Positions 11,416 through 25,537 of a stretch of 64,000 nt of DNA are shown here, in pieces. The stretch comes from Sophora flavescens (Eukaryota; Streptophyta; Magnoliopsida; Fabales; Fabaceae), in NCBI GenBank assembly GCA_030762895.1, contig JAUPTC010000058.1, positions 62,001-126,000 on the forward strand, read 5' to 3'. The notes below the pieces were generated by a model, which saw nothing but the letters and a program-made list of their open reading frames with translations, made no database searches and had not been told where the DNA came from. Numbering within the stretch: position 1 is the first letter of the stretch; each line of letters starts with the position of its first letter. The translations under genes were made by a program, and so were the position numbers.

Positions 11416-13430
11416 TGATGACAACCAAATGGGTAGGTTACCTTTTGATGATCTTAGGTGGAATTAATCATTCATTTTAAACCAACCAGAATTGTGTTCA
11501 TAACTTAGAAAGAAAGAAACAAGCAAATGGGTGAAGATTAGGGGTGGAATGGCGCCACAAATCCAAGGGGATTTGATAAGCCTAGTGAAGATCGCCACAA
11601 GAATCTTGGATTCTTGATAAGATCAGGGTGGCTCAATCCAGAACCAAAGAGAGACAAAACCCTCACAATTGGAATCAATCCAAATTCAACATCCAAGTTT
11701 TTTTTTTCTATTCATGTTCTAGATGCATACATATAGGAAAAGTGGTTCATGACTAAAAAGGAGTTTCCTAGGCATGCAAGCCAAAGGTTGCCCTCCCAAT
11801 TAACATGTGCACCGTCCACACAAGCATAATTAACACGTGCACCGTCCACACAAGCATAATTAACATGTGCACCGTCCACACAAGATAATTAACATGTGCA
11901 CCGTCCACACAAGCATAATTAACATGTGCACCGTCCACAATTTATTACACCTTTATTGAATTAAAATAAACTAGAAAATACTACTTTAGAGAAGCGGGCT
12001 TCCAAGCCATCATGGGTCTTCTAGTTGAATGAGATAGGTCATCCATTTGGCCTCCATTCCATTAGGTCTCATTCTTGGGCTTGCTTCTATCAAAATAGCC
12101 ACCATGTAATTAAGAGCTTGTTGGGCTTTCTTGTGTCTAACTCTTGTCATGGGCCCACCAAGTCCTTGATTTGATTCTTGATCCATGGTCTTCATTGGGC
12201 TCATATCATTCTTGTTGGAAAGTTGAGTTACCCCCCCCACGGCTCATATCATACCCTCCTTCTTTAAGAAAATTCGTCCTCGAATTTATGACTTCAATCC
12301 CAAGCATGTTATCAAATCTTGTGTTTAGATATCCATACTTTTGGGTAACCATGCAAGTTCCCAAGCCATGGGGTACCTCCCTTGGGATGAACTCTTCAAT
12401 TACATCGGTTGTATCAAACTTAAGTTCAAAATATATTTCAATATGAGGTAAAGCATGAGTAGGTGCTTTATTGAGCCTTTTGGAATCCATGCAAGTTTCC
12501 AAACCATGGGGTACTTCCTTTGGGATGAAATCTACAAATTCCTGTAAAAGAGTTTTAACACGACTAGGCAAAGAGAGATCATTAGAAGCATTGGCAATTA
12601 AACAAAAGTCCTTGCAATAAATTAGGCATTGGGGCTGTCTTGAAATCAAAGCCCTCTTTTCCTCACTTTTTGTTGCCAAAGAACTCTCTTTTTGCTCACT
12701 TTTTTTCTCTTGCTCATCACTCTTCTTTTCACTCTCTTTTTCTTTTTCCTCTTGCTCATCACTCTTCTTTTCACTCTCTTTTTCTTTTTCCTCATTCTCT
12801 TGTTTTGCTTTCTCTCTCTCTCTTTCTTCTCATTCTCTTTCTTGTTGGAGTCTTCCACCAACTTCTTCACATGGTCTTCAAAACTTTCTATTTGTCTTTT
12901 CATTCTTTCCTCTTTTCTCAACCTCTTTTTTTCGTTCTCTCTCATCTTCTTGTCACGCCTCTCATGCATTTTCCGGATCCACTCTTCAACCTCTTTCCTA
13001 TGTTATCGCACATAGTTGAAATTTTCAAATCGCAACATAGCAAAGAATACAAGTTAGAAAATAACAAAATATATATGTAAGAACCAATCCACTCACCAAG
13101 TGTGCACAATGTATATTTCACTCAATTGGCTTTTTCCACACAAGATGTAATTTTTTTCACTCTTGCCTTTTTCCACTCGATTGTCCTCTTTTAGGCCTTA
13201 GAAGTGTCAAACACAAAACACACAAAAATTCCAAAATTCAAGTAACAAAAATCATAAAACTTATCAAAAACAAAGGAAACAAAAGGAAAGGCTAGAAAGG
13301 AAAATCTTTGACAATAATGAAACAAGAAAATAAATTCTTTTCTTTTGGGTTTTTCTGGGTAGAAAAAGAAGAAAATGAAAAAAAAACACAAACTCAAAAA
13401 TTCAACCAAAGCCTAAGCTTTGATACCACT
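11416..13430 (-). repeat. Array unit 6
   Basis: LTR 11416-12251, internal 12252-13430. An 8-C tract breaks the pol-derived frame into 12010-12240 and 12206-12679. One G is missing near 11626. Confidence 0.95.
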
Positions 13431-15445
13431 TGATGACAACCAAATGGGTAGGTTACCTTTTGATGATCTTAGGTGGAATTAATCATTCATTTTAAACCAA
13501 CCAGAATTGTGTTCATAACTTAGAAAGAAAGAAACAAGCAAATGGGTGAAGATTAGGGGTGGAATGGCGCCACAAATCCAAGGGGATTTGATAAGCCTAG
13601 TGAAGATCGCCACAAGAATCTTGGATTCTTGATAAGATCAGGGGTGGCTCAATCCAGAACCAAAGAGAGACAAAACCCTCACAATTGGAATCAATCCAAA
13701 TTCAACATCCAAGTTTTTTTTTTCTATTCATGTTCTAGATGCATACATATAGGAAAAGTGGTTCATGACTAAAAAGGAGTTTCCTAGGCATGCAAGCCAA
13801 AGGTTGCCCTCCCAATTAACATGTGCACCGTCCACACAAGCATAATTAACACGTGCACCGTCCACACAAGCATAATTAACATGTGCACCGTCCACACAAG
13901 ATAATTAACATGTGCACCGTCCACACAAGCATAATTAACATGTGCACCGTCCACAATTTATTACACCTTTATTGAATTAAAATAAACTAGAAAATACTAC
14001 TTTAGAGAAGCGGGCTTCCAAGCCATCATGGGTCTTCTAGTTGAATGAGATAGGTCATCCATTTGGCCTCCATTCCATTAGGTCTCATTCTTGGGCTTGC
14101 TTCTATCAAAATAGCCACCATGTAATTAAGAGCTTGTTGGGCTTTCTTGTGTCTAACTCTTGTCATGGGCCCACCAAGTCCTTGATTTGATTCTTGATCC
14201 ATGGTCTTCATTGGGCTCATATCATTCTTGTTGGAAAGTTGAGTTACCCCCCCACGGCTCATATCATACCCTCCTTCTTTAAGAAAATTCGTCCTCGAAT
14301 TTATGACTTCAATCCCAAGCATGTTATCAAATCTTGTGTTTAGATATCCATACTTTTGGGTAACCATGCAAGTTCCCAAGCCATGGGGTACCTCCCTTGG
14401 GATGAACTCTTCAATTACATCGGTTGTATCAAACTTAAGTTCAAAATATATTTCAATATGAGGTAAAGCATGAGTAGGTGCTTTATTGAGCCTTTTGGAA
14501 TCCATGCAAGTTTCCAAACCATGGGGTACTTCCTTTGGGATGAAATCTACAAATTCCTGTAAAAGAGTTTTAACACGACTAGGCAAAGAGAGATCATTAG
14601 AAGCATTGGCAATTAAACAAAAGTCCTTGCAATAAATTAGGCATTGGGGCTGTCTTGAAATCAAAGCCCTCTTTTCCTCACTTTTTGTTGCCAAAGAACT
14701 CTCTTTTTGCTCACTTTTTTCTCTTGCTCATCACTCTTCTTTTCACTCTCTTTTTCTTTTTCCTCTTGCTCATCACTCTTCTTTTCACTCTCTTTTTCTT
14801 TTTCCTCATTCTCTTGTTTTGCTTTCTCTCTCTCTCTTTCTTCTCATTCTCTTTCTTGTTGGAGTCTTCCACCAACTTCTTCACATGGTCTTCAAAACTT
14901 TCTATTTGTCTTTTCATTCTTTCCTCTTTTCTCAACCCTTTTTTTTCGTTTCTCTCTCATCTTCTTGTCACGCCTCTCATGCATTTTCCGGATCCACTCT
15001 TCAACCTCTTTCCTATGTTATCGCACATAGTTGAAATTTTCAAATCGCAACATAGCAAAGAATACAAGTTAGAAAATAACAAAATATATATGTAAGAACC
15101 AATCCACTCACCAAGTGTGCACAATGTATATTTCACTCAATTGGCTTTTTCCACACAAGATGTAATTTTTTTCACTCTTGCCTTTTTCCACTCGATTGTC
15201 CTCTTTTAGGCCTTAGAAGTGTCAAACACAAAACACACAAAAATTCCAAAATTCAAGTAACAAAAATCATAAAACTTATCAAAAACAAAGGAAACAAAAG
15301 GAAAGGCTAGAAAGGAAAATCTTTGACAATAATGAAACAAGAAAATAAATTCTTTTCTTTTGGGTTTTTCTGGGTAGAAAAAGAAGAAAATGAAAAAAAA
15401 ACACAAACTCAAAAATTCAACCAAAGCCTAAGCTTTGATACCACT
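13431..15445 (-). repeat. Array unit 7
   Basis: LTR 13431-14266 (7-C tract), internal 14267-15445. Frame open at 14026-14694. A private C occurs in the pyrimidine tract near 14938. Confidence 0.95.
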
Positions 15446-17463
15446 TGATGACAACCAAATGGGTAGGTTACCTTTTGATGATCTTAGGTGGAATTAATCA
15501 TTCATTTTAAACCAACCAGAATTGTGTTCATAACTTAGAAAGAAAGAAACAAGCAAATGGGTGAAGATTAGGGGTGGAATGGCGCCACAAATCCAAGGGG
15601 ATTTGATAAGCCTAGTGAAGATCGCCACAAGAATCTTGGATTCTTGATAAGATCAGGGGTGGCTCAATCCAGAACCAAAGAGAGACAAAACCCTCACAAT
15701 TGGAATCAATCCAAATTCAACATCCAAGTTTTTTTTTTCTATTCATGTTCTAGATGCATACATATAGGAAAAGTGGTTCATGACTAAAAAGGAGTTTCCT
15801 AGGCATGCAAGCCAAAGGTTGCCCTCCCAATTAACATGTGCACCGTCCACACAAGCATAATTAACACGTGCACCGTCCACACAAGCATAATTAACATGTG
15901 CACCGTCCACACAAGATAATTAACATGTGCACCGGCCCACACAAGCATAATTAACATGTGCACCGTCCACAATTTATTACACCTTTATTGAATTAAAATA
16001 AACTAGAAAATACTACTTTAGAGAAGCGGGCTTCCAAGCCATCATGGGTCTTCTAGTTGAATGAGATAGGTCATCCATTTGGCCTCCATTCCATTAGGTC
16101 TCATTCTTGGGCTTGCTTCTATCAAAATAGCCACCATGTAATTAAGAGCTTGTTGGGCTTTCTTGTGTCTAACTCTTGTCATGGGCCCACCAAGTCCTTG
16201 ATTTGATTCTTGATCCATGGTCTTCATTGGGCTCATATCATTCTTGTTGGAAAGTTGAGTTACCCCCCCCCACGGCTCATATCATACCCTCCTTCTTTAA
16301 GAAAATTCGTCCTCGAATTTATGACTTCAATCCCAAGCATGTTATCAAATCTTGTGTTTAGATATCCATACTTTTGGGTAACCATGCAAGTTCCCAAGCC
16401 ATGGGGTACCTCCCTTGGGATGAACTCTTCAATTACATCGGTTGTATCAAACTTAAGTTCAAAATATATTTCAATATGAGGTAAAGCATGAGTAGGTGCT
16501 TTATTGAGCCTTTTGGAATCCATGCAAGTTTCCAAACCATGGGGTACTTCCTTTGGGATGAAATCTACAAATTCCTGTAAAAGAGTTTTAACACGACTAG
16601 GCAAAGAGAGATCATTAGAAGCATTGGCAATTAAACAAAAGTCCTTGCAATAAATTAGGCATTGGGGCTGTCTTGAAATCAAAGCCCTCTTTTCCTCACT
16701 TTTTGTTGCCAAAGAACTCTCTGTTTGCTCACTTTTTTTCTCTTGCTCATCACTCTTCTTTTCACTCTCTTTTTCTTTTTCCTCTTGCTCATCACTCTTC
16801 TTTTCACTCTCTTTTTCTTTTTCCTCATTCTCTTGTTTTGCTTTCTCTCCCTCTCTTTCTTCTCATTCTCTTTCTTGTTGGAGTCTTCCACCAACTTCTT
16901 CACATGGTCTTCAAAACTTTCTATTTGTCTTTTCATTCTTTCCTCTTTTCTCAACCTCTTTTTTTCGTTCTCTCTCATCTTCTTGTCACGCCTCTCATGC
17001 ATTTTCCGGATCCACTCTTCAACCTCTTTCCTATGTTATCGCACATAGTTGACATTTTCAAATCGCAACATAGCAAAGAATACAAGTTAGAAAATAACAA
17101 AATATATATGTAAGAACCAATCCACTCACCAAGTGTGCACAATGTATATTTCACTCAATTGGCTTTTTCCACACAAGATGTAATTTTTTTTCACTCTTGC
17201 CTTTTTCCACTCGATTGTCCTCTTTTAGGCCTTAGAAGTGTCAAACACAAAACACACAAAAATTCCAAAATTCAAGTAACAAAAATCATAAAACTTATCA
17301 AAAACAAAGGAAACAAAAGGAAAGGCTAGAAAGGAAAATCTTTGACAATAATGAAACAAGAAAATAAATTCTTTTCTTTTGGGTTTTTCTGGGTAGAAAA
17401 AGAAGAAAATGAAAAAAAACACAAACTCAAAAATTCAACCAAAGCCTAAGCTTTGATACCACT
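15446..17463 (-). repeat. Array unit 8
   Basis: LTR 15446-16284 (9-C tract, frame broken), internal 16285-17463. Minisatellite copy 4 has CGGCCC for CGTCC near 15933. Private substitutions lie near 16723, 16850 and 17052. Confidence 0.95.
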
Positions 17464-19479
17464 TGATGACAACCAAATGGGTAGGTTACCTTTTGATGAT
17501 CTTAGGTGGAATTAATCATTCATTTTAAACCAACCAGAATTGTGTTCATAACTTAGAAAGAAAGAAACAAGCAAATGGGTGAAGATTAGGGGTGGAATGG
17601 CGCCACAAATCCAAGGGGATTTGATAAGCCTAGTGAAGATCGCCACAAGAATCTTGGATTCTTGATAAGATCAGGGGTGGCTCAATCCAGAACCAAAGAG
17701 AGACAAAACCCTCACAATTGGAATCAATCCAAATTCAACATCCAAGTTTTTTTTTTCTATTCATGTTCTAGATGCATACATATAGGAAAAGTGGTTCATG
17801 ACTAAAAAGGAGTTTCCTAGGCATGCAAGCCAAAGGTTGCCCTCCCAATTAACATGTGCACCGTCCACACAAGCATAATTAACACGTGCACCGTCCACAC
17901 AAGCATAATTAACATGTGCACCGTCCACACAAGATAATTAACATGTGCACCGTCCACACAAGCATAATTAACATGTGCACCGTCCACAATTTATTACACC
18001 TTTATTGAATTAAAATAAACTAGAAAATACTACTTTAGAGAAGCGGGCTTCCAAGCCATCATGGGTCTTCTAGTTGAATGAGATAGGTCATCCATTTGGC
18101 CTCCATTCCATTAGGTCTCATTCTTGGGCTTGCTTCTATCAAAATAGCCACCATGTAATTAAGAGCTTGTTGGGCTTTCTTGTGTCTAACTCTTGTCATG
18201 GGCCCACCAAGTCCTTGATTTGATTCTTGATCCATGGTCTTCATTGGGCTCATATCATTCTTGTTGGAAAGTTGAGTTACCCCCCCCCACGGCTCATATC
18301 ATACCCTCCTTCTTTAAGAAAATTCGTCCTCGAATTTATGACTTCAATCCCAAGCATGTTATCAAATCTTGTGTTTAGATATCCATACTTTTGGGTAACC
18401 ATGCAAGTTCCCAAGCCATGGGGTACCTCCCTTGGGATGAACTCTTCAATTACATCGGTTGTATCAAACTTAAGTTCAAAATATATTTCAATATGAGGTA
18501 AAGCATGAGTAGGTGCTTTATTGAGCCTTTGGAATCCATGCAAGTTTCCAAACCATGGGGTACTTCCTTTGGGATGAAATCTACAAATTCCTGTAAAAGA
18601 GTTTTAACACGACTAGGCAAAGAGAGATCATTAGAAGCATTGGCAATTAAACAAAAGTCCTTGCAATAAATTAGGCATTGGGGCTGTCTTGAAATCAAAG
18701 CCCTCTTTTCCTCACTTTTTGTTGCCAAAGAACTCTCTTTTGCTCACTTTTTTTTCTCTTGCTCATCACTCTTCTTTTCACTCTCTTTTTCTTTTTCCTC
18801 TTGCTCATCACTCTTCTTTTCACTCTCTTTTTCTTTTTCCTCATTCTCTTGTTTTGCTTTCTCTCTCTCTCTTTCTTCTCATTCTCTTTCTTGTTGGAGT
18901 CTTCCACCAACTTCTTCACATGGTCTTCAAAACTTTCTATTTGTCTTTTCATTCTTTCCTCTTTTCTCAACCTCTTTTTTTCGTTCTCTCTCATCTTCTT
19001 GTCACGCCTCTCATGCATTTTCCGGATCCACTCTTCAACCTCTTTCCTATGTTATCGCACATAGTTGAAATTTTCAAATCGCAACATAGCAAAGAATACA
19101 AGTTAGAAAATAACAAAATATATATGTAAGAACCAATCCACTCACCAAGTGTGCACAATGTATATTTCACTCAATTGGCTTTTTCCACACAAGATGTAAT
19201 TTTTTTCACTCTTGCCTTTTTCCACTCGATTGTCCTCTTTTAGGCCTTAGAAGTGTCAAACACAAAACACACAAAAATTCCAAAATTCAAGTAACAAAAA
19301 TCATAAAACTTATCAAAAACAAAGGAAACAAAAGGAAAGGCTAGAAAGGAAAATCTTTGACAATAATGAAACAAGAAAATAAATTCTTTTCTTTTGGGTT
19401 TTTCTGGGTAGAAAAAGAAGAAAATGAAAAAAAAACACAAACTCAAAAATTCAACCAAAGCCTAAGCTTTGATACCACT
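17464..19479 (-). repeat. Array unit 9
   Basis: LTR 17464-18301 (9-C tract), internal 18302-19479. One T is missing near 18530, which splits the frame (18277-18543 and 18450-18728), and another near 18739. Confidence 0.95.
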
Positions 19480-21502
19480 TGATGACAACCAAATGGGTAG
19501 GTTACCTTTTGATGATCTTAGGTGGAATTAATCATTCATTTTAAACCAACCAGAATTGTGTTCATAACTTAGAAAGAAAGAAACAAGCAAATGGGTGAAG
19601 ATTAGGGGTGGAATGGCGCCACAAATCCAAGGGGATTTGATAAGCCTAGTGAAGATCGCCACAAGAATCTTGGATTCTTGATAAGATCAGGGGTGGCTCA
19701 ATCCAGAACCAAAGAGAGACAAAACCCTCACAATTGGAATCAATCCAAATTCAACATCCAAGTTTTTTTTTTCTATTCATGTTCTAGATGCATACATATA
19801 GGAAAAGTGGTTCATGACTAAAAAGGAGTTTCCTAGGCATGCAAGCCAAAGGTTGCCCTCCCAATTAACATGTGCACCGTCCACACAAGCATAATTAACA
19901 CGTGCACCGTCCACACAAGCATAATTAACATGTGCACCGTCCACACAAGATAATTAACATGTGCACCGTCCACACAAGCATAATTAACATGTGCACCGTC
20001 CACAATTTATTACACCTTTATTGAATTAAAATAAACTAGAAAATACTACTTTAGAGAAGCGGGCTTCCAAGCCATCATGGGTCTTCTAGTTGAATGAGAT
20101 AGGTCATCCATTTGGCCTCCATTCCATTAGGTCTCATTCTTGGGCTTGCTTCTATCAAAATAGCCACCATGTAATTAAGAGCTTGTTGGGCTTTCTTGTG
20201 TCTAACTCTTGTCATGGGCCCACCAAGTCCTTGATTTGATTCTTGATCCATGGTCTTCATTGGGCTCATATCATTCTTGTTGGAAAGTTGAGTTACCCCC
20301 CCCCCCCCCACGGCTCATATCATACCCTCCTTCTTTAAGAAAATTCGCCCTCGAATTTATGACTTCAATCCCAAGCATGTTATCAAATCTTGTGTTTAGA
20401 TATCCATACTTTTGGGTAACCATGCAAGTTCCCAAGCCATGGGGTACCTCCCTTGGGATGAACTCTTCAATTACATCGGTTGTATCAAACTTAAGTTCAA
20501 AATATATTTCAATATGAGGTAAAGCATGAGTAGGTGCTTTATTGAGCCTTTTGGAATCCATGCAAGTTTCCAAACCATGGGGTACTTCCTTTGGGATGAA
20601 ATCTACAAATTCCTGTAAAAGAGTTTTAACACGACTAGGCAAAGAGAGATCATTAGAAGCATTGGCAATTAAACAAAAGTCCTTGCAATAAATTAGGCAT
20701 TGGGGCTGTCTTGAAATCAAAGCCCTCTTTTCCTCACTTTTTGTTGCCAAAGAACTCTCTTTTTGCTCACTTTTTTTCTCTTGCTCGTCACTCTTCTTTT
20801 CACTCTCTTTTTCTTTTTCCTCTTGCTCATCACTCTTCTTTTCACTCTCTTTTTCTTTTTCCTCATTCTCTTGTTTTGCTTTCTCTCTCTCTCTTTCTTC
20901 TCATTCTCTTTCTTGTTGGAGTCTTCCACCAACTTCTTCACATGGTCTTCAAAACTTTCTATTTGTCTTTTCATTCTTTCCTCTTTTCTCAACCTCTTTT
21001 TTTTCGTTCTCTCTCATCTTCTTGTCACGCCTCTCATGCATTTTCCGGATCCACTCTTCAACCTCTTTCCTATGTTATCGCACATAGTTGAAATTTTCAA
21101 ATCGCAACATAGCAAAGAATACAAGTTAGAAAATAACAAAATATATATGTAAGAACCAATCCACTCACCAAGTGTGCACAATGTATATTTCACTCAATTG
21201 GCTTTTTCCACACAAGATGTAATTTTTTTCACTCTTGCCTTTTTCCACTCGATTGTCCTCTTTTAGGCCTTAGAAGTGTCAAACACAAAACACACAAAAA
21301 TTCCAAAATTCAAGTAACAAAAATCATAAAACTTATCAAAAACAAAGGAAACAAAAGGAAAGGCTAGAAAGGAAAATCTTTGACAATAATGAAACAAGAA
21401 AATAAATTCTTTTCTTTTGGGTTTTTCTGGGTAGAAAAAGAAGAAAATGAAAAAAAAACACAAACTCAAAAATTCAACCAAAGCCTAAGCTTTGATACCA
21501 CT
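19480..21502 (-). repeat. Array unit 10
   Basis: LTR 19480-20322 (14-C tract), internal 20323-21502. It carries GCCCTCG for GTCCTCG near 20347 (shared with units 12 and 14) and CTCGTCAC for CTCATCAC near 20786 (shared with unit 14). Confidence 0.95.
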
Positions 21503-23521
21503 TGATGACAACCAAATGGGTAGGTTACCTTTTGATGATCTTAGGTGGAATTAATCATTCATTTTAAACCAACCAGAATTGTGTTCATAACTTAGAAAGA
21601 AAGAAACAAGCAAATGGGTGAAGATTAGGGGTGGAATGGCGCCACAAATCCAAGGGGATTTGATAAGCCTAGTGAAGATCGCCACAAGAATCTTGGATTC
21701 TTGATAAGATCAGGGGTGGCTCAATCCAGAACCAAAGAGAGACAAAACCCTCACAATTGGAATCAATCCAAATTCAACATCCAAGTTTTTTTTTTCTATT
21801 CATGTTCTAGATGCATACATATAGGAAAAGTGGTTCATGACTAAAAAGGAGTTTCCTAGGCATGCAAGCCAAAGGTTGCCCTCCCAATTAACATGTGCAC
21901 CGTCCACACAAGCATAATTAACACGTGCACCGGCCCACACAAGCATAATTAACATGTGCACCGTCCACACAAGATAATTAACATGTGCACCGGCCCACAC
22001 AAGCATAATTAACATGTGCACCGTCCACAATTTATTACACCTTTATTGAATTAAAATAAACTAGAAAATACTACTTTAGAGAAGCGGGCTTCCAAGCCAT
22101 CATGGGTCTTCTAGTTGAATGAGATAGGTCATCCATTTGGCCTCCATTCCATTAGGTCTCATTCTTGGGCTTGCTTCTATCAAAATAGCCACCATGTAAT
22201 TAAGAGCTTGTTGGGCTTTCTTGTGTCTAACTCTTGTCATGGGCCCACCAAGTCCTTGATTTGATTCTTGATCCATGGTCTTCATTGGGCTCATATCATT
22301 CTTGTTGGAAAGTTGAGTTACCCCCCCCCCACGGCTCATATCATACCCTCCTTCTTTAAGAAAATTCGTCCTCGAATTTATGACTTCAATCCCAAGCATG
22401 TTATCAAATCTTGTGTTTAGATATCCATACTTTTGGGTAACCATGCAAGTTCCCAAGCCATGGGGTACCTCCCTTGGGATGAACTCTTCAATTACATCGG
22501 TTGTATCAAACTTAAGTTCAAAATATATTTCAATATGAGGTAAAGCATGAGTAGGTGCTTTATTGAGCCTTTGGAATCCATGCAAGTTTCCAAACCATGG
22601 GGTACTTCCTTTGGGATGAAATCTACAAATTCCTGTAAAAGAGTTTTAACACGACTAGGCAAAGAGAGATCATTAGAAGCATTGGCAATTAAACAAAAGT
22701 CCTTGCAATAAATTAGGCATTGGGGCTGTCTTGAAATCAAAGCCCTCTTTTCCTCACTTTTTGTTGCCAAAGAACTCTCTTTTTGCTCACTTTTTTTCTC
22801 TTGCTCATCACTCTTCTTTTCACTCTCTTTTTCTTTTTCCTCTTGCTCATCACTCTTCTTTTCACTCTCTTTTTCTTTTTCCTCATTCTCTTGTTTTGCT
22901 TTCTCTCTCTCTCTTTCTTCTCATTCTCTTTCTTGTTGGAGTCTTCCACCAACTTCTTCACATGGTCTTCAAAACTTTCTATTTGTCTTTTCATTCTTTC
23001 CTCTTTTCTCAACCTCTTTTTTTCGTTCTCTCTCATCTTCTTGTCACGCCTCTCATGCATTTTCCGGATCCACTCTTCAACCTCTTTCCTATGTTATCGC
23101 ACATAGTTGAAATTTTCAAATCGCAACATAGCAAAGAATACAAGTTAGAAAATAACAAAATATATATGTAAGAACCAATCCACTCACCAAGTGTGCACAA
23201 TGTATATTTCACTCAATTGGCTTTTTCCACACAAGATGTAATTTTTTTCACTCTTGCCTTTTTCCACTCGATTGTCCTCTTTTAGGCCTTAGAAGTGTCA
23301 AACACAAAACACACAAAAATTCCAAAATTCAAGTAACAAAAATCATAAAACTTATCAAAAACAAAGGAAACAAAAGGAAAGGCTAGAAAGGAAAATCTTT
23401 GACAATAATGAAACAAGAAAATAAATTCTTTTCTTTTGGGTTTTTCTGGGTAGAAAAAGAAGAAAATGAAAAAAAAACACAAACTCAAAAATTCAACCAA
23501 AGCCTAAGCTTTGATACCACT
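21503..23521 (-). repeat. Array unit 11
   Basis: LTR 21503-22343 (10-C tract), internal 22344-23521. Two minisatellite copies carry CGGCCC (near 21931 and 21991). One T is missing near 22569, splitting the frame into 22100-22585 and 22492-22770. Confidence 0.95.
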
Positions 23522-25537
23522 TGATGACAACCAAATGGGTAGGTTACCTTTTGATGATCTTAGGTGGAATTAATCATTCATTTTAAACCAACCAGAATTG
23601 TGTTCATAACTTAGAAAGAAAGAAACAAGCAAATGGGTGAAGATTAGGGGTGGAATGGCGCCACAAATCCAAGGGGATTTGATAAGCCTAGTGAAGATCG
23701 CCACAAGAATCTTGGATTCTTGATAAGATCAGGGGTGGCTCAATCCAGAACCAAAGAGAGACAAAACCCTCACAATTGGAATCAATCCAAATTCAACATC
23801 CAAGTTTTTTTTTTCTATTCATGTTCTAGATGCATACATATAGGAAAAGTGGTTCATGACTAAAAAGGAGTTTCCTAGGCATGCAAGCCAAAGGTTGCCC
23901 TCCCAATTAACATGTGCACCGTCCACACAAGCATAATTAACACGTGCACCGCCCACACAAGCATAATTAACATGTGCACCGGTCCACACAAGATAATTAA
24001 CATGTGCACCGCCCACACAAGCATAATTAACATGTGCACCGCCCACAATTTATTACACCTTTATTGAATTAAAATAAACTAGAAAATACTACTTTAGAGA
24101 AGCGGGCTTCCAAGCCATCATGGGTCTTCTAGTTGAATGAGATAGGTCATCCATTTGGCCTCCATTCCATTAGGTCTCATTCTTGGGCTTGCTTCTATCA
24201 AAATAGCCACCATGTAATTAAGAGCTTGTTGGGCTTTCTTGTGTCTAACTCTTGTCATGGGCCCACCAAGTCCTTGATTTGATTCTTGATCCATGGTCTT
24301 CATTGGGCTCATATCATTCTTGTTGGAAAGTTGAGTTACCCCCCCCCACGGCTCATATCATACCCTCCTTCTTTAAGAAAATTCGCCCTCGAATTTATGA
24401 CTTCAATCCCAAGCATGTTATCAAATCTTGTGTTTAGATATCCATACTTTTGGGTAACCATGCAAGTTCCCAAGCCATGGGGTACCTCCCTTGGGATGAA
24501 CTCTTCAATTACATCGGTTGTATCAAACTTAAGTTCAAAATATATTTCAATATGAGGTAAAGCATGAGTAGGTGCTTTATTGAGCCTTTTGGAATCCATG
24601 CAAGTTTCCAAACCATGGGGTACTTCCTTTGGGATGAAATCTACAAATTCCTGTAAAAGAGTTTTAACACGACTAGGCAAAGAGAGATCATTAGAAGCAT
24701 TGGCAATTAAACAAAAGTCCTTGCAATAAATTAGGCATTGGGGCTGTCTTGAAATCAAAGCCCTCTTTTCCTCACTTTTTGTTGCCAAAGAACTCTCTTT
24801 TGCTCACTTTTTTCTCTTGCTCATCACTCTTCTTTTCACTCTCTTTTTCTTTTTCCTCTTGCTCATCACTCTTCTTTTCACTCTCTTTTTCTTTTTCCTC
24901 ATTCTCTTGTTTTGCTTTCTCTCTCTCTCTTTCTTCTCATTCTCTTTCTTGTTGGAGTCTTCCACCAACTTCTTCACATGGTCTTCAAAACTTTCTATTT
25001 GTCTTTTCATTCTTTCCTCTTTTCTCAACCTCTTTTTTTCGTTCTCTCTCATCTTCTTGTCACGCCTCTCATGCATTTTCCGGATCCACTCTTCAACCTC
25101 TTTCCTATGTTATCGCACATAGTTGAAATTTTCAAATCGCAACATAGCAAAGAATACAAGTTAGAAAATAACAAAATATATATGTAAGAACCAATCCACT
25201 CACCAAGTGTGCACAATGTATATTTCACTCAATTGGCTTTTTCCACACAAGATGTAATTTTTTTCACTCTTGCCTTTTTCCACTCGATTGTCCTCTTTTA
25301 GGCCTTAGAAGTGTCAAACACAAAACACACAAAAATTCCAAAATTCAAGTAACAAAAATCATAAAACTTATCAAAAACAAAGGAAACAAAAGGAAAGGCT
25401 AGAAAGGAAAATCTTTGACAATAATGAAACAAGAAAATAAATTCTTTTCTTTTGGGTTTTTCTGGGTAGAAAAAGAAGAAAATGAAAAAAAAACACAAAC
25501 TCAAAAATTCAACCAAAGCCTAAGCTTTGATACCACT
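23522..25537 (-). repeat. Array unit 12
   Basis: LTR 23522-24360 (9-C tract), internal 24361-25537. Four of five minisatellite copies differ from the norm (CGCCC or CGGTCC). GCCCTCG occurs near 24386. Confidence 0.95.
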